Part shown: one piece after another, positions 1 through 6,546 of the stretch
How the letters are laid out: each line of letters opens with the position of its first letter
Numbering within the stretch: position 1 is the stretch's first letter
DNA from: Anaerolineales bacterium
Lineage (GTDB): Bacteria; Chloroflexota; Anaerolineae; Anaerolineales; Villigracilaceae
Length of the DNA: 6,546 bases
Assembly: GCA_029933275.1 (NCBI GenBank)
Contig: JAOZOM010000098.1
Coordinates: 1 to 6,546 of the forward strand
Direction: 5' to 3'
Program-made: the position numbers and the translations under genes
Notes under the pieces: model-generated
Told to the model about the DNA's origin: nothing
The model's database searches: none
Seen by the model: the letters and a program-made list of their open reading frames with translations, nothing else

Positions 1-3
1 TAA

Positions 4-24
4 CCTTTCCCTCAGAGGGAAGGG
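4..24. other. GC-rich hairpin at the left edge of the window
   Basis: CCTTTCCCTC (4-13) pairs with GAGGGAAGGG (15-24) around a single central base, with one G-T wobble. In RNA the innermost pairs would open to leave a loop of about five. It could be the stem of a terminator for a gene left of the window, but no T run follows directly; the nearest is at 50-55. The window also opens with TAA, which could be the stop of that gene, but this cannot be shown from here. Confidence 0.3.
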
Positions 25-114
25 ACAAGTTCTCGTTAAAGGGGGGCGGTTTTTTCGCATAACATTAATTACTTAAATACCCCGAATGAGGGAAGGTCTT
101 TTCTTAAAATTGGA

Positions 115-143
115 TGGAATCACTCCCCAATACAAGGTACAAT
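115..143 (+). promoter_or_regulatory. Weak promoter candidate upstream of the sensor gene
   Basis: TACAAT at 138-143 matches the sigma70 -10 consensus at five of six positions. Seventeen bases upstream lies TGGAAT (115-120), a poor -35 with three of six matches. Transcription from here would start near 150 and give a leader of about 135 bases that includes the hairpins at 237-273. A TATATA at 189-194 is a competing -10 with no good -35. Low confidence in an AT-rich region. Confidence 0.25.
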
Positions 144-223
144 AAAAAAGTAAGAGCGTTTAGATTAGGATTAATCATTTTCTCCATTTATATACACTCG
201 CTGCTTAAACCAGTCCCCGCCTG

Positions 224-286
224 ATGGGTAATTTCAGGGATTTCAAATCTACATTGAAAAACCCTAAAATCCCATTAATTTTTTGA
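224..286 (+). CDS. Possible 20-codon leader ORF overlapping the sensor start (TGATG)
   Basis: An ATG at 224 opens a 20-codon frame, beginning MGNFRDFK and ending IPLIF, that stops with TGA at 284-286. The last base of that stop is the first base of the sensor's ATG at 286, the TGATG arrangement typical of translational coupling. The sensor start has no Shine-Dalgarno of its own, so re-initiation by ribosomes finishing this frame would give a way to start it. Against a real gene: no Shine-Dalgarno precedes ATG 224 either, the peptide resembles nothing I know, and a frame this short can arise by chance. It also spans the inverted repeats at 237-273. Low confidence that it is translated. Confidence 0.2.
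   Translation: MGNFRDFKSTLKNPKIPLIF
237..284 (+). promoter_or_regulatory. Overlapping leader hairpins followed by a T run, just before the sensor start
   Basis: Two alternative stems share the same 5' arm. In the first, GGG 237-239 and TTTCAA 241-246 pair with TTGAAA 254-259 and CCC 262-264. In the second, GGGATTT 237-243 pairs exactly with AAATCCC 267-273. They cannot form together. The second is followed after five bases by six T at 279-284, which resembles a weak intrinsic terminator or attenuator ending right at the start codon. The pairing is read directly from the sequence; any regulatory role is inference, and the stems are modest in strength. Confidence 0.3.
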
Positions 287-3200
287 TGCGTATCCGTACT
301 CATAATAAACAAAAACTTCCAATGAAAAAAGAAACACGAAAAAACACATCGCCCCAAAACAAGACTACAGAAAAAACAAGAAATTATTATCGGTTGTTGA
401 CAGAAAGTTCTCACGATATCATCGTGACGCATGATATGCAGGGGAAGATTATTTACGTCAACCCTGCTTGGGTTGAGGCAACTGGATATAGCGCAGAAGA
501 AACGCAAGGAAGGTCTGTGAAAGATTTTATCCCATCTAAACATTGGGAAGAAATTTTCGCACGCCAAAAACGAAGAGAATTAGATATAGAAAATGTCTAT
601 TCATACGAATTGGAAATTATCAGCAAAACCGGTGCAGAAATCCCTGTAGAGGTGCGATCTTCTCCCATCGCCATTGAAAAAGGAGAAGTGCAGGAAATAC
701 TCATTATTGCACGTGATATAAAGAAACGGAAAGAAGTTGAAGAAACACTTATTCAGAGTGAAGCTAGTTACCGAGACCTTTTTAACAGTATAGATGATGC
801 CATATATATTCAAGGTAAAGACGGGCTTTTCATTGATGTCAATCGCGGCGCAGAAAAACTCTATGGATACCCTCGAGAAGAATTTATTGGCAAAACGCCA
901 GCTTTTCTCTCTGCTCCTCATAAAAACGACTTAGAAAGCATTACACAAAAAATTCAACTGGCTTTTGCTGGAGAACCACAAGAGTTTGAATTTTGGGGAA
1001 AAAGAGCAAATGGCGAGATTTTTCCCAAAGAAGTGCATATATACAAAGGGAATTATTTCGGTGATGAAGTCATCATTGCTTTAGCGCGAGATATTACAAA
1101 GAGAAAAAAAACCGAAGCGGCGTACAAACGTCAACTTGATGAATTGAACATTTTGCAAGCAACCGCGTTTACAAGTACTCAGGCAACAGAGCAAGAAACA
1201 TTGATTCGACAAATTACCAATATTATCGGCAATACTCTCTACCCTGATAATTTTGGTTTTCTCTTACTAGACCCAAAAAGTGAGACCTTAACCCCTCACT
1301 TGTCTTATCAAGGAATTGCAAAGGAAGCGATAGCTGAATCCTATCCGCTTTCGCAAGGCATTACAGGCAAAGTTGCATCTAGTGGGAAAGCTCTTCGAGT
1401 TACCAATACGAGCCAATCCCCAGTATATAAGATATTTACACCTGCAACGCGCTCTGAATTATGTGTCCCTATCAAAATAGGAACACGCATTCTGGGCGTT
1501 ATTAATGCCGAAAGTTCCAAAGAAGATTTTTTCACAGATCACGATGAACGTTTGCTCAACACAATTGCAGGGCAAGTAGCTACAGCCATCGAAAAAATGC
1601 GTCTTCTTGAAACAGAGCAAAAACGCCGTCGAATAGCTGAGAAATTACAAAAATCCGCGGCTATTTTAACAACGACATTAAATCAAGAGAAAGCCATTGA
1701 ACTCATTCTTGAAGAATTATCGGCAGTGGTTTCTTTTGACAGCGCATCCATCCAATTACTTCGCGACGGATATTTAGAAATTATAGGCGGACGAGGCGAT
1801 CTCGTGCTGGAAAAGGAAAAGAACAGACACTTTCCATACCCTAGCAATAATCCCAATACGGTTATTATAAAAACACGCCGTCCTCTCGTTTTATCAAATG
1901 CGCCCAAAGACTACCTAATTTTTCGTGAAATGCCCTCAATCAAATCTTGGCTGGGGATTCCTTTAATTACACGCGAAGATCTCATTGGGATTCTCACGTT
2001 AGATAGCGATCAAATGAATCATTTCACTGAAGATGATGTGCGTTTGGTAACATCCTTTGCCCGTCATGCCGCAATCGCTATTCAAAACACAAGTCTCTTT
2101 AATGCCGAGAAAAAACGCCGCCGAGAGGCTGAAACATTACGTGAAACGGCTCTTGCAATTACAGCATCGTTGAATCTTGAAGAGGCTATCCAACGGATTT
2201 TGGAACAGCTTTCACGCGTTTTGCCATACGATAGTGCCAGTGTTCAGATTCTGCAAAATAATGAACTGATATTATTTGGGGGACGCGGTTGGAAAAACCC
2301 TGAGGATGTTAAGAATCTGCGCATTTCTCTTGACGGAAGCAACCCCAATACAAGAGTGATTCTCAAGAAAGAAATTGTTATCTTGGATGATGCGCGGGCA
2401 CAGCACGCGCCTTTCAACATGCCTCCGCACAACCACATCCGCTCGTGGATGGGCATTCCTCTAACTATCCGCGACAAAGTAATTGGGATGTTAGCCGTGG
2501 ATAGCGAAGAAAAGGGTTCTTTCACCGAAGAAAGCGCAAAGATTGCCCAATCTTTTGCCAACCCAGCAGCTATCGCCGTTGAGAATGCGCGTCTTTTTGA
2601 TGCCGAAAAAACTCGCCGTCAGGAGGCGGAAACTCTACGACAATCTGCACATACGATCTCCTCCTCTCTCAATTTGGATGAAGTGCTTGAGACAGTTCTC
2701 GCATCTATTAAACGGACAATTCCTTACGATAGTGCAGCGATTATGCTCATGAAGAAAGATAAACTCAAGTTAACCTGCGGATATGGGTTCCCAAATATAG
2801 AAAAGCATCTCGGCAAAACTTTCTCCAGAAAAGACCCTCTTTCGCAAAAAATCATCAGTAGTACCCATCCGCTCATTCTTGCCGATGCACAAGAAAGCCC
2901 GTACTTTAAGGGTTGGGCAGAGACAAGTTATGTGCGCGGCTGGATGGGAATCCCGTTAATCGTAAGAGGGAATGTGATCGGTTATATCACGCTTGATAGC
3001 CGACAAATTAATGCTTATCAGCCCAAAGATGCCGAATTAGCGCAAACTTTTGCACATCAAGCTGCTTCTGCAGTTGAGAACGCCCGTTTATATCAGGAAG
3101 CGGTAGAGTCAATGGAGCGGCATGTGGTTTTACATCGCCTTAGCCAAGATATTTTACGCGGTATTCAATCACCTGAAGCTACTTATCTGGCTATTCACCA

Positions 3201-5709
3201 CGCAGCTAGAGAACTTATGGTTTGTGATGCTTTTGTCATCTCGCTTAGAGGAAAAGAATTAGAAGCGGATGAAGCTGTTTATTTGGTTGATTTAGGCAAG
3301 CGATACAACGCGCGAAAAGTTCCAAACGGGCAGGGGATTATTAGTTTTATAGAGAAAAGAAAAGGCTCTTTTTTCAAAAAAGATTTATCCACTGGCGATC
3401 TACAAATTCAAGATACCCGTTTTGGTTCCAGGGAGAAAATCCGTTCTCTGCTCATTTCCCCTATGTACGTTGGAGATAAGTTGATCGGCGCAGTTTCTGC
3501 GCAAAGTTATACCTCCAATAGCTATGATGATGAAGAAAGAATTTTGTTAGAGATGCTGGCTTCTCACGCTGCAGCGGCGATAGAAAATGCGCGTCTGTTT
3601 TCTGAAACAGAACACCGCGGCAAAGAGTTCGTAGAACTCTACAAACTCACCCAAGACTTGATTGCACCACAAGAAATGGACAGCCTTCTAAAAACCACAC
3701 TTGAGCGTGCGACTCATCTTTTAGGAATCTCCTCCGGCGATATTTGTCTTTATAACCAGAAAACAGAAAAACTTGAATTGGCTACCAGCTACGGTTTGCC
3801 TGAAGAGCATAAGCAAAAAATCGAGAATGTCTACCTCTTTAAAGGCGAAGGGGTTGCAGGGCAAGTCGCATCCACGTTGAAAGCTCTTCATGTGGACGAT
3901 TACCACGCCTGGGAGAGGAAATCTCGCCAATATGATGACATACCGATTACTTCTGTGCTGGGCATTCCCATGCTCTATGCCGGTAATTTGATGGGTGTAT
4001 TAGCTCTCTATGAAATTCATCCACGCACACGCTATTTCACGGAAAATGATGAACGTATTATGACCCTCTTCGCAACGCAAGTTGCAGGGGCAATTCATAG
4101 TGCTAAACAATTCGAGCAAATCAATAATCGTCTTTTAGAGGTGGAAGCTATAAACAGAATTTCCATAGCTTTACGAGGCGCAGAAACACTTGATGAGATG
4201 CTCCCAATTTTGATGGATGAGATTTCCCAATCCTTGGATATAGAAAATTCTGCTCTTTGGTTGGGCGATGAAAGTGCCAAAATGGTTTATCGAGCTATCA
4301 CCCGCGGCTGGCTTGAGCATATTCAACCGGATCATCATCCAGATGATGTGGGATTAATTGGTCATATCTATCAAAGTGGAGAAATTTATACTTCCCAAAA
4401 TGTAAGAAAAGACCCGTATCTTCACGTTACTAACACTCCTTCGTTCCCAACTCATTGGAGCGGAGTGTGGGTCCCCATCCGCACAACAAATTCAATTATT
4501 GGCGTGGTTGGCATTATGGCAGAAGCACCGCGTAAATTCAATGAAAGTAATATCCGCCTGCTAACGACCTTAGCTGAACTTTTTGGCAATGCTATTCATC
4601 GCGCACGTCTCTACAAACGCACAAAAATGCAAGTCAAACGCCTCTCCGCACTTCGAGATATAGATAAAGCTATCAGCACAAACGCTGATTTACGCGGAAC
4701 GCTTCAACTCCTTGTTAGCCATGCTATTGGGCAACTAGGTGTAGATGCTGCAAGTGTTTTACTCTATTCTCAAATTTCTGAAAAGCTAAACTATTTCGTT
4801 GGAAAGGGCTTTACCACAACGAACTTCTCCAAAACAGAATTAGAAATACACGAAGGGCTACCCGGAAAAGCGATTCGAGAAGAAAAAATGCAATCCGTTT
4901 CTCAATTTGACGAAGATGAAATATGCCAACGCAAAAAATGGTTTCTTGAAGAGGGATTCCGCAGTTATTACTGCGTACCACTTATCGCCAAAGGTAAACC
5001 GCTTGGTGTTTTAGAAATATTTCATCGCAAAGAACTTAATCCCTTATCAGATTGGCTAAACTTTTTTCACACGCTCTCTGGTCAGGCGACTATCGCCATT
5101 GACAATAACCAACTTGTTCAAGATTTAAAACACAGTAATCAAGAACTCTCCCGCGCTTATGACACGACCTTAGAAGGTTGGGGAAAAGCCCTCGAGCTAC
5201 GCGATAAAGAGACGCAGGGACATACTCTTAACGTCACAGAGCTAACCCTCAAGCTCGCTCGAGAAATAGGCATAAACGAAGCTGATCTCATTCATATGTA
5301 TCGCGGTGCGTTACTTCATGATATCGGAAAAATGGGCATTCCCGATAATATCCTCAAAAAACCAGGTCCACTTACCAAAGAAGAATGGGCGATTATGCGG
5401 CAGCATCCCCAATTTGCTTATGATATGATTTCCTCGATACCTTACCTTCTCCCCGCCTCAGATATTCCCTACTGCCATCACGAACGCTGGGATGGAGATG
5501 GATATCCGCGCGGTCTAAAAGGGGAAGATATTCCTCTCGCAGCGCGCATCTTCTCTGTGATTGATGTCTGGGATGCGTTACTCTCAGATCGCTATTATCG
5601 AAAAGCATGGGAAAAACAAACAGTCATTGACTATATCAACAACGAATCCGGCTCACGCTTTGACCCGAAAGTTGTTGAGGTCTTCCTAAAGATGGTTAGC
5701 GAAAATTAA
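286..5709 (+). CDS. PAS-PAS-(GAF)8-HD-GYP sensor, putative c-di-GMP phosphodiesterase
   Basis: Probable soluble signalling enzyme that hydrolyses cyclic di-GMP under control of many sensory domains. Residues are numbered with the TTG at 283 as 1. PAS1 spans about 33-150 and PAS2 about 158-275, each ending in a PAC-like ARDIxKRK segment. Eight GAF domains follow at roughly 288-440, 452-602, 616-770, 782-936, 945-1105, 1116-1275, 1284-1442 and 1453-1611, most ending in a helix like AAIAVENARLF. HD-GYP occupies about 1618-1808, with H1647, HD at 1679-1680, H1708, HHERWDGDGYP at 1732-1742 and D1761, so it should be active. I see no signal peptide, membrane segment, receiver, GGDEF or kinase domain. 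Start choice: an in-frame stop lies at 265-267, and candidates are TTG 283, ATG 286 and ATG 322. None has a Shine-Dalgarno; I prefer ATG 286, which overlaps a short upstream frame as TGATG. PAS/GAF ligands cannot be read from sequence. Reading frame and family are very secure; the exact start is not. Confidence 0.93.
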   Translation: MRIRTHNKQKLPMKKETRKNTSPQNKTTEKTRNYYRLLTESSHDIIVTHDMQGKIIYVNPAWVEATGYSAEETQGRSVKDFIPSKHWEEIFARQKRRELDIENVYSYELEIISKTGAEIPVEVRSSPIAIEKGEVQEILIIARDIKKRKEVEETLIQSEASYRDLFNSIDDAIYIQGKDGLFIDVNRGAEKLYGYPREEFIGKTPAFLSAPHKNDLESITQKIQLAFAGEPQEFEFWGKRANGEIFPKEVHIYKGNYFGDEVIIALARDITKRKKTEAAYKRQLDELNILQATAFTSTQATEQETLIRQITNIIGNTLYPDNFGFLLLDPKSETLTPHLSYQGIAKEAIAESYPLSQGITGKVASSGKALRVTNTSQSPVYKIFTPATRSELCVPIKIGTRILGVINAESSKEDFFTDHDERLLNTIAGQVATAIEKMRLLETEQKRRRIAEKLQKSAAILTTTLNQEKAIELILEELSAVVSFDSASIQLLRDGYLEIIGGRGDLVLEKEKNRHFPYPSNNPNTVIIKTRRPLVLSNAPKDYLIFREMPSIKSWLGIPLITREDLIGILTLDSDQMNHFTEDDVRLVTSFARHAAIAIQNTSLFNAEKKRRREAETLRETALAITASLNLEEAIQRILEQLSRVLPYDSASVQILQNNELILFGGRGWKNPEDVKNLRISLDGSNPNTRVILKKEIVILDDARAQHAPFNMPPHNHIRSWMGIPLTIRDKVIGMLAVDSEEKGSFTEESAKIAQSFANPAAIAVENARLFDAEKTRRQEAETLRQSAHTISSSLNLDEVLETVLASIKRTIPYDSAAIMLMKKDKLKLTCGYGFPNIEKHLGKTFSRKDPLSQKIISSTHPLILADAQESPYFKGWAETSYVRGWMGIPLIVRGNVIGYITLDSRQINAYQPKDAELAQTFAHQAASAVENARLYQEAVESMERHVVLHRLSQDILRGIQSPEATYLAIHHAARELMVCDAFVISLRGKELEADEAVYLVDLGKRYNARKVPNGQGIISFIEKRKGSFFKKDLSTGDLQIQDTRFGSREKIRSLLISPMYVGDKLIGAVSAQSYTSNSYDDEERILLEMLASHAAAAIENARLFSETEHRGKEFVELYKLTQDLIAPQEMDSLLKTTLERATHLLGISSGDICLYNQKTEKLELATSYGLPEEHKQKIENVYLFKGEGVAGQVASTLKALHVDDYHAWERKSRQYDDIPITSVLGIPMLYAGNLMGVLALYEIHPRTRYFTENDERIMTLFATQVAGAIHSAKQFEQINNRLLEVEAINRISIALRGAETLDEMLPILMDEISQSLDIENSALWLGDESAKMVYRAITRGWLEHIQPDHHPDDVGLIGHIYQSGEIYTSQNVRKDPYLHVTNTPSFPTHWSGVWVPIRTTNSIIGVVGIMAEAPRKFNESNIRLLTTLAELFGNAIHRARLYKRTKMQVKRLSALRDIDKAISTNADLRGTLQLLVSHAIGQLGVDAASVLLYSQISEKLNYFVGKGFTTTNFSKTELEIHEGLPGKAIREEKMQSVSQFDEDEICQRKKWFLEEGFRSYYCVPLIAKGKPLGVLEIFHRKELNPLSDWLNFFHTLSGQATIAIDNNQLVQDLKHSNQELSRAYDTTLEGWGKALELRDKETQGHTLNVTELTLKLAREIGINEADLIHMYRGALLHDIGKMGIPDNILKKPGPLTKEEWAIMRQHPQFAYDMISSIPYLLPASDIPYCHHERWDGDGYPRGLKGEDIPLAARIFSVIDVWDALLSDRYYRKAWEKQTVIDYINNESGSRFDPKVVEVFLKMVSEN
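1615..3090 (+). repeat. Tandem internal repeat: GAF2, GAF3 and GAF4 with their linkers
   Basis: Three consecutive linker-plus-GAF units inside the sensor gene are clearly related to one another. They begin at E445, E609 and E775, giving periods of 164 and 166 residues (492 and 498 bases). Shared landmarks are a charged linker (EKKRRREAETLR and variants), a helix ending in SLNLxEAI, the strand entry PYDSASVQIL, a GGRG turn in the first two units, an NPNT segment in the first two, S/GWxGIPL, IGxLxxDS, and the closing helix AAIAVENARLF. At the second and third linkers, 6 of 11 identical residues (2104-2142 against 2602-2640) use different codons. This points to an old duplication kept by protein-level selection, not a recent copy or assembly artefact. 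The other five GAFs are much more divergent. Confidence 0.8.
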
Positions 5710-5735
5710 CCTTTTCGCCTCATCCAAAAATCCTG

Positions 5736-5764
5736 TTGCTTTTCACTTAATAAATGTGTATACT
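5736..5764 (+). promoter_or_regulatory. Sigma70-type promoter candidate for the lipoprotein gene
   Basis: TTGCTT (5736-5741) and TATACT (5759-5764) are separated by exactly 17 bases. The -10 matches consensus at five of six positions; the -35 keeps only the TTG. Transcription would begin near 5771, giving a leader of about 30 bases before ATG 5801. The gap shows no terminator for the sensor gene, so read-through from upstream is also possible. The -10 lies between two 7-base inverted arms, TTAATAA 5747-5753 and TTATTAA 5773-5779. Confidence 0.5.
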
Positions 5765-5788
5765 GACGAGCCTTATTAAACTTAAGAA

Positions 5789-5795
5789 AAGGAAA
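5789..5795 (+). promoter_or_regulatory. Ribosome binding site of the lipoprotein gene
   Basis: The purine stretch AAGGAAA lies with its GGA core seven bases before ATG 5801. This is a normal Shine-Dalgarno distance and fixes the start of the lipoprotein. It contrasts with the sensor gene, which has none. Confidence 0.65.
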
Positions 5796-5800
5796 TACTG

Positions 5801-6508
5801 ATGAAGAAAAAACTACTCCTCCCTCTATTAGCATTTGCATTAATAACCACTGTAGCATGTAGCCTTTTTAGCGGAGATTCACCCTCCTCCATTCCCCTAG
5901 AACAAGCACCTGCTGGAGATGCACCATCTGCTCCTTCGGTAGATAATAATATTTTATTTAAAGACGATTTCTCGGACACAAACAGCGGCTGGGATCGCAA
6001 CAGCTGGGATACAGGTCTCACCGATTACGGCGATGGCGTGTATCAGATGCAGGTTAATGAGTCGACTTACGATATTTGGGCAAATCCCGGCAAATATTTC
6101 GAGGGCGATGTCCGCGTAGAAGCCGATGCTACCAAAGTTGGCGGAGACGATGATAATGATTATGGGCTAATTTGCCGCTATGCTGGTAGTCCCGATAGCC
6201 CCAACTACTATTTCTTCATTATCAGCAGCGACGGGTACTCAGTCATCGGCAAAGCGAGCGCAGCTTCAACAGAATATCTTTCCAGTGAAAAAATGATTCC
6301 GACAGACGCGATTAAACAAGGCGCAACAACCAACCACCTTCGCGCGGATTGCATTGGCAACACTCTCACATTCTATGTCAACGGTCAACAAGTCGCCACA
6401 ACAACGGATTCATCTTTCACCGGCGGCGATATCGGCTTCATGGCAGGCACATTTGATGTCCCAAGCACTGAAATCGCCTTTGATAACCTCGTTGTCAGCA
6501 AACCTTAA
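5801..6508 (+). CDS. Secreted lipoprotein with a LamG/DUF1080-like beta-sandwich domain
   Basis: Predicted surface lipoprotein of 235 residues, function unknown. Residues 1-19 form a type II signal peptide: MKKK, a hydrophobic core, then TVAC with the lipid-carrying cysteine at 20. A Ser/Pro/Ala-rich tether runs to about 48. The rest is one compact beta-rich domain that opens with DDFSDTNSGWD (55-65). It contains WANPGKYF (93-100), an acidic loop GGDDDND (114-120), YYFFIISSDGYSVIGK (136-151) and LTFYVNGQQVA (189-199), and closes with FDNLVVSKP. This pattern is that of concanavalin-type folds such as LamG or DUF1080 (3-keto-disaccharide hydrolase-like), found in many ligand- or glycan-binding proteins. 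C125 and C184 could form a disulfide outside the cell; this is inference. No catalytic motif is evident. It has its own ribosome binding site and promoter candidate 91 bases after the sensor gene. Membrane anchoring is well supported, the fold moderately, any specific ligand not at all. Confidence 0.85.
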   Translation: MKKKLLLPLLAFALITTVACSLFSGDSPSSIPLEQAPAGDAPSAPSVDNNILFKDDFSDTNSGWDRNSWDTGLTDYGDGVYQMQVNESTYDIWANPGKYFEGDVRVEADATKVGGDDDNDYGLICRYAGSPDSPNYYFFIISSDGYSVIGKASAASTEYLSSEKMIPTDAIKQGATTNHLRADCIGNTLTFYVNGQQVATTTDSSFTGGDIGFMAGTFDVPSTEIAFDNLVVSKP

Positions 6509-6546
6509 TTGGTAAATTAAAAGAAAAAACGCTGAGTGTCTTGAAA

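Noticed and set aside
86..145. A 19-codon open frame starting MREGLF in the leader region
   Set aside because: There is no ribosome binding site, no coupling to a neighbouring gene and no resemblance to known peptides. An in-frame stop at 74-76 rules out its being the tail of a longer upstream gene.
1..285. A c-di-GMP riboswitch controlling the sensor gene
   Set aside because: A riboswitch would fit the enzyme's role, but I see neither the conserved core elements of the GEMM class nor a comparable two-stem aptamer. Only simple inverted repeats are present.
205..567. Antisense open frame across the start of the sensor gene
   Set aside because: Its product is rich in Phe, Cys and Ser with no family signature, as expected from the complement of a Lys/Glu-rich coding strand. 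It lies mostly opposite the well-supported PAS1 region.
379..1107. A LOV-type flavin or haem-binding PAS
   Set aside because: Neither PAS domain contains a LOV cysteine motif of the NCRFLQ kind, and no FixL-like haem histidine could be identified. Their ligand is left open.
1144..5115. A bilin-binding phytochrome GAF or cGMP-binding GAF among the eight
   Set aside because: I see no phytochrome-type chromophore motif around any GAF cysteine and no PHY domain. GAF1 and GAF6 show the F-x3-DE end of the NKFDE motif, but the Asn-Lys part is not convincing and the F-x3-DE part is common in bacterial GAFs.
5782..6021. Antisense open frame opposite the lipoprotein start
   Set aside because: It mirrors the signal peptide and tether of a well-supported gene, has no recognisable motif, and would cover that gene's ribosome binding site.
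6505..6520. Terminator after the lipoprotein gene
   Set aside because: TTAATT and AATTAA form a perfect six-base inverted repeat around GGTA, but it is entirely A/T, includes the stop codon and is followed by A and not T. It is too weak to call.

Overview
The window holds two complete forward-strand genes and short non-coding flanks. The first is a giant cytoplasmic sensor protein of about 1807 residues (286-5709). Its order is two PAS domains, eight consecutive GAF domains and a C-terminal HD-GYP domain that keeps every metal-binding motif of active cyclic-di-GMP phosphodiesterases. The second (5801-6508) is a 235-residue lipoprotein: a lipobox signal peptide, a Ser/Pro-rich tether and one compact beta-rich domain that resembles LamG/DUF1080-type folds.

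The organism is most likely a member of the Chloroflexota, probably class Anaerolineae. This is inferred from family resemblance: strings of GAF domains joined by linkers of the type AEKxRRxEAETLR, and the small lipoprotein with the DDFSDxNSGWD opening, both look to me like proteins of that group. Base composition leans AT. No ribosomal, tRNA, plasmid, phage or mobile-element marker is present to confirm the assignment.

Layout: 1-282 is a leader region without a recognisable protein-coding gene. It contains a GC-rich hairpin near the left edge, a weak promoter-like pair, and just before the sensor gene a set of overlapping inverted repeats followed by a run of six T. A 20-codon open frame (224-286) crosses these repeats, and its TGA overlaps the sensor's ATG as TGATG. 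The sensor gene fills 286-5709. The 91-base gap 5710-5800 holds a well-spaced sigma70-type promoter candidate and a good ribosome binding site for the lipoprotein gene, so that gene is probably transcribed on its own. The last 38 bases after 6508 contain only a weak AT-only inverted repeat.

How the genes relate: the sensor would integrate several cytoplasmic signals through its PAS/GAF column and lower c-di-GMP through the HD-GYP end. The lipoprotein would sit on the outer face of the membrane and could bind a polymer or surface ligand. Nothing in the sequence proves a functional link. The points most worth a second look are the eight-GAF architecture with its internally repeated middle part, and the unusual leader just upstream of it.
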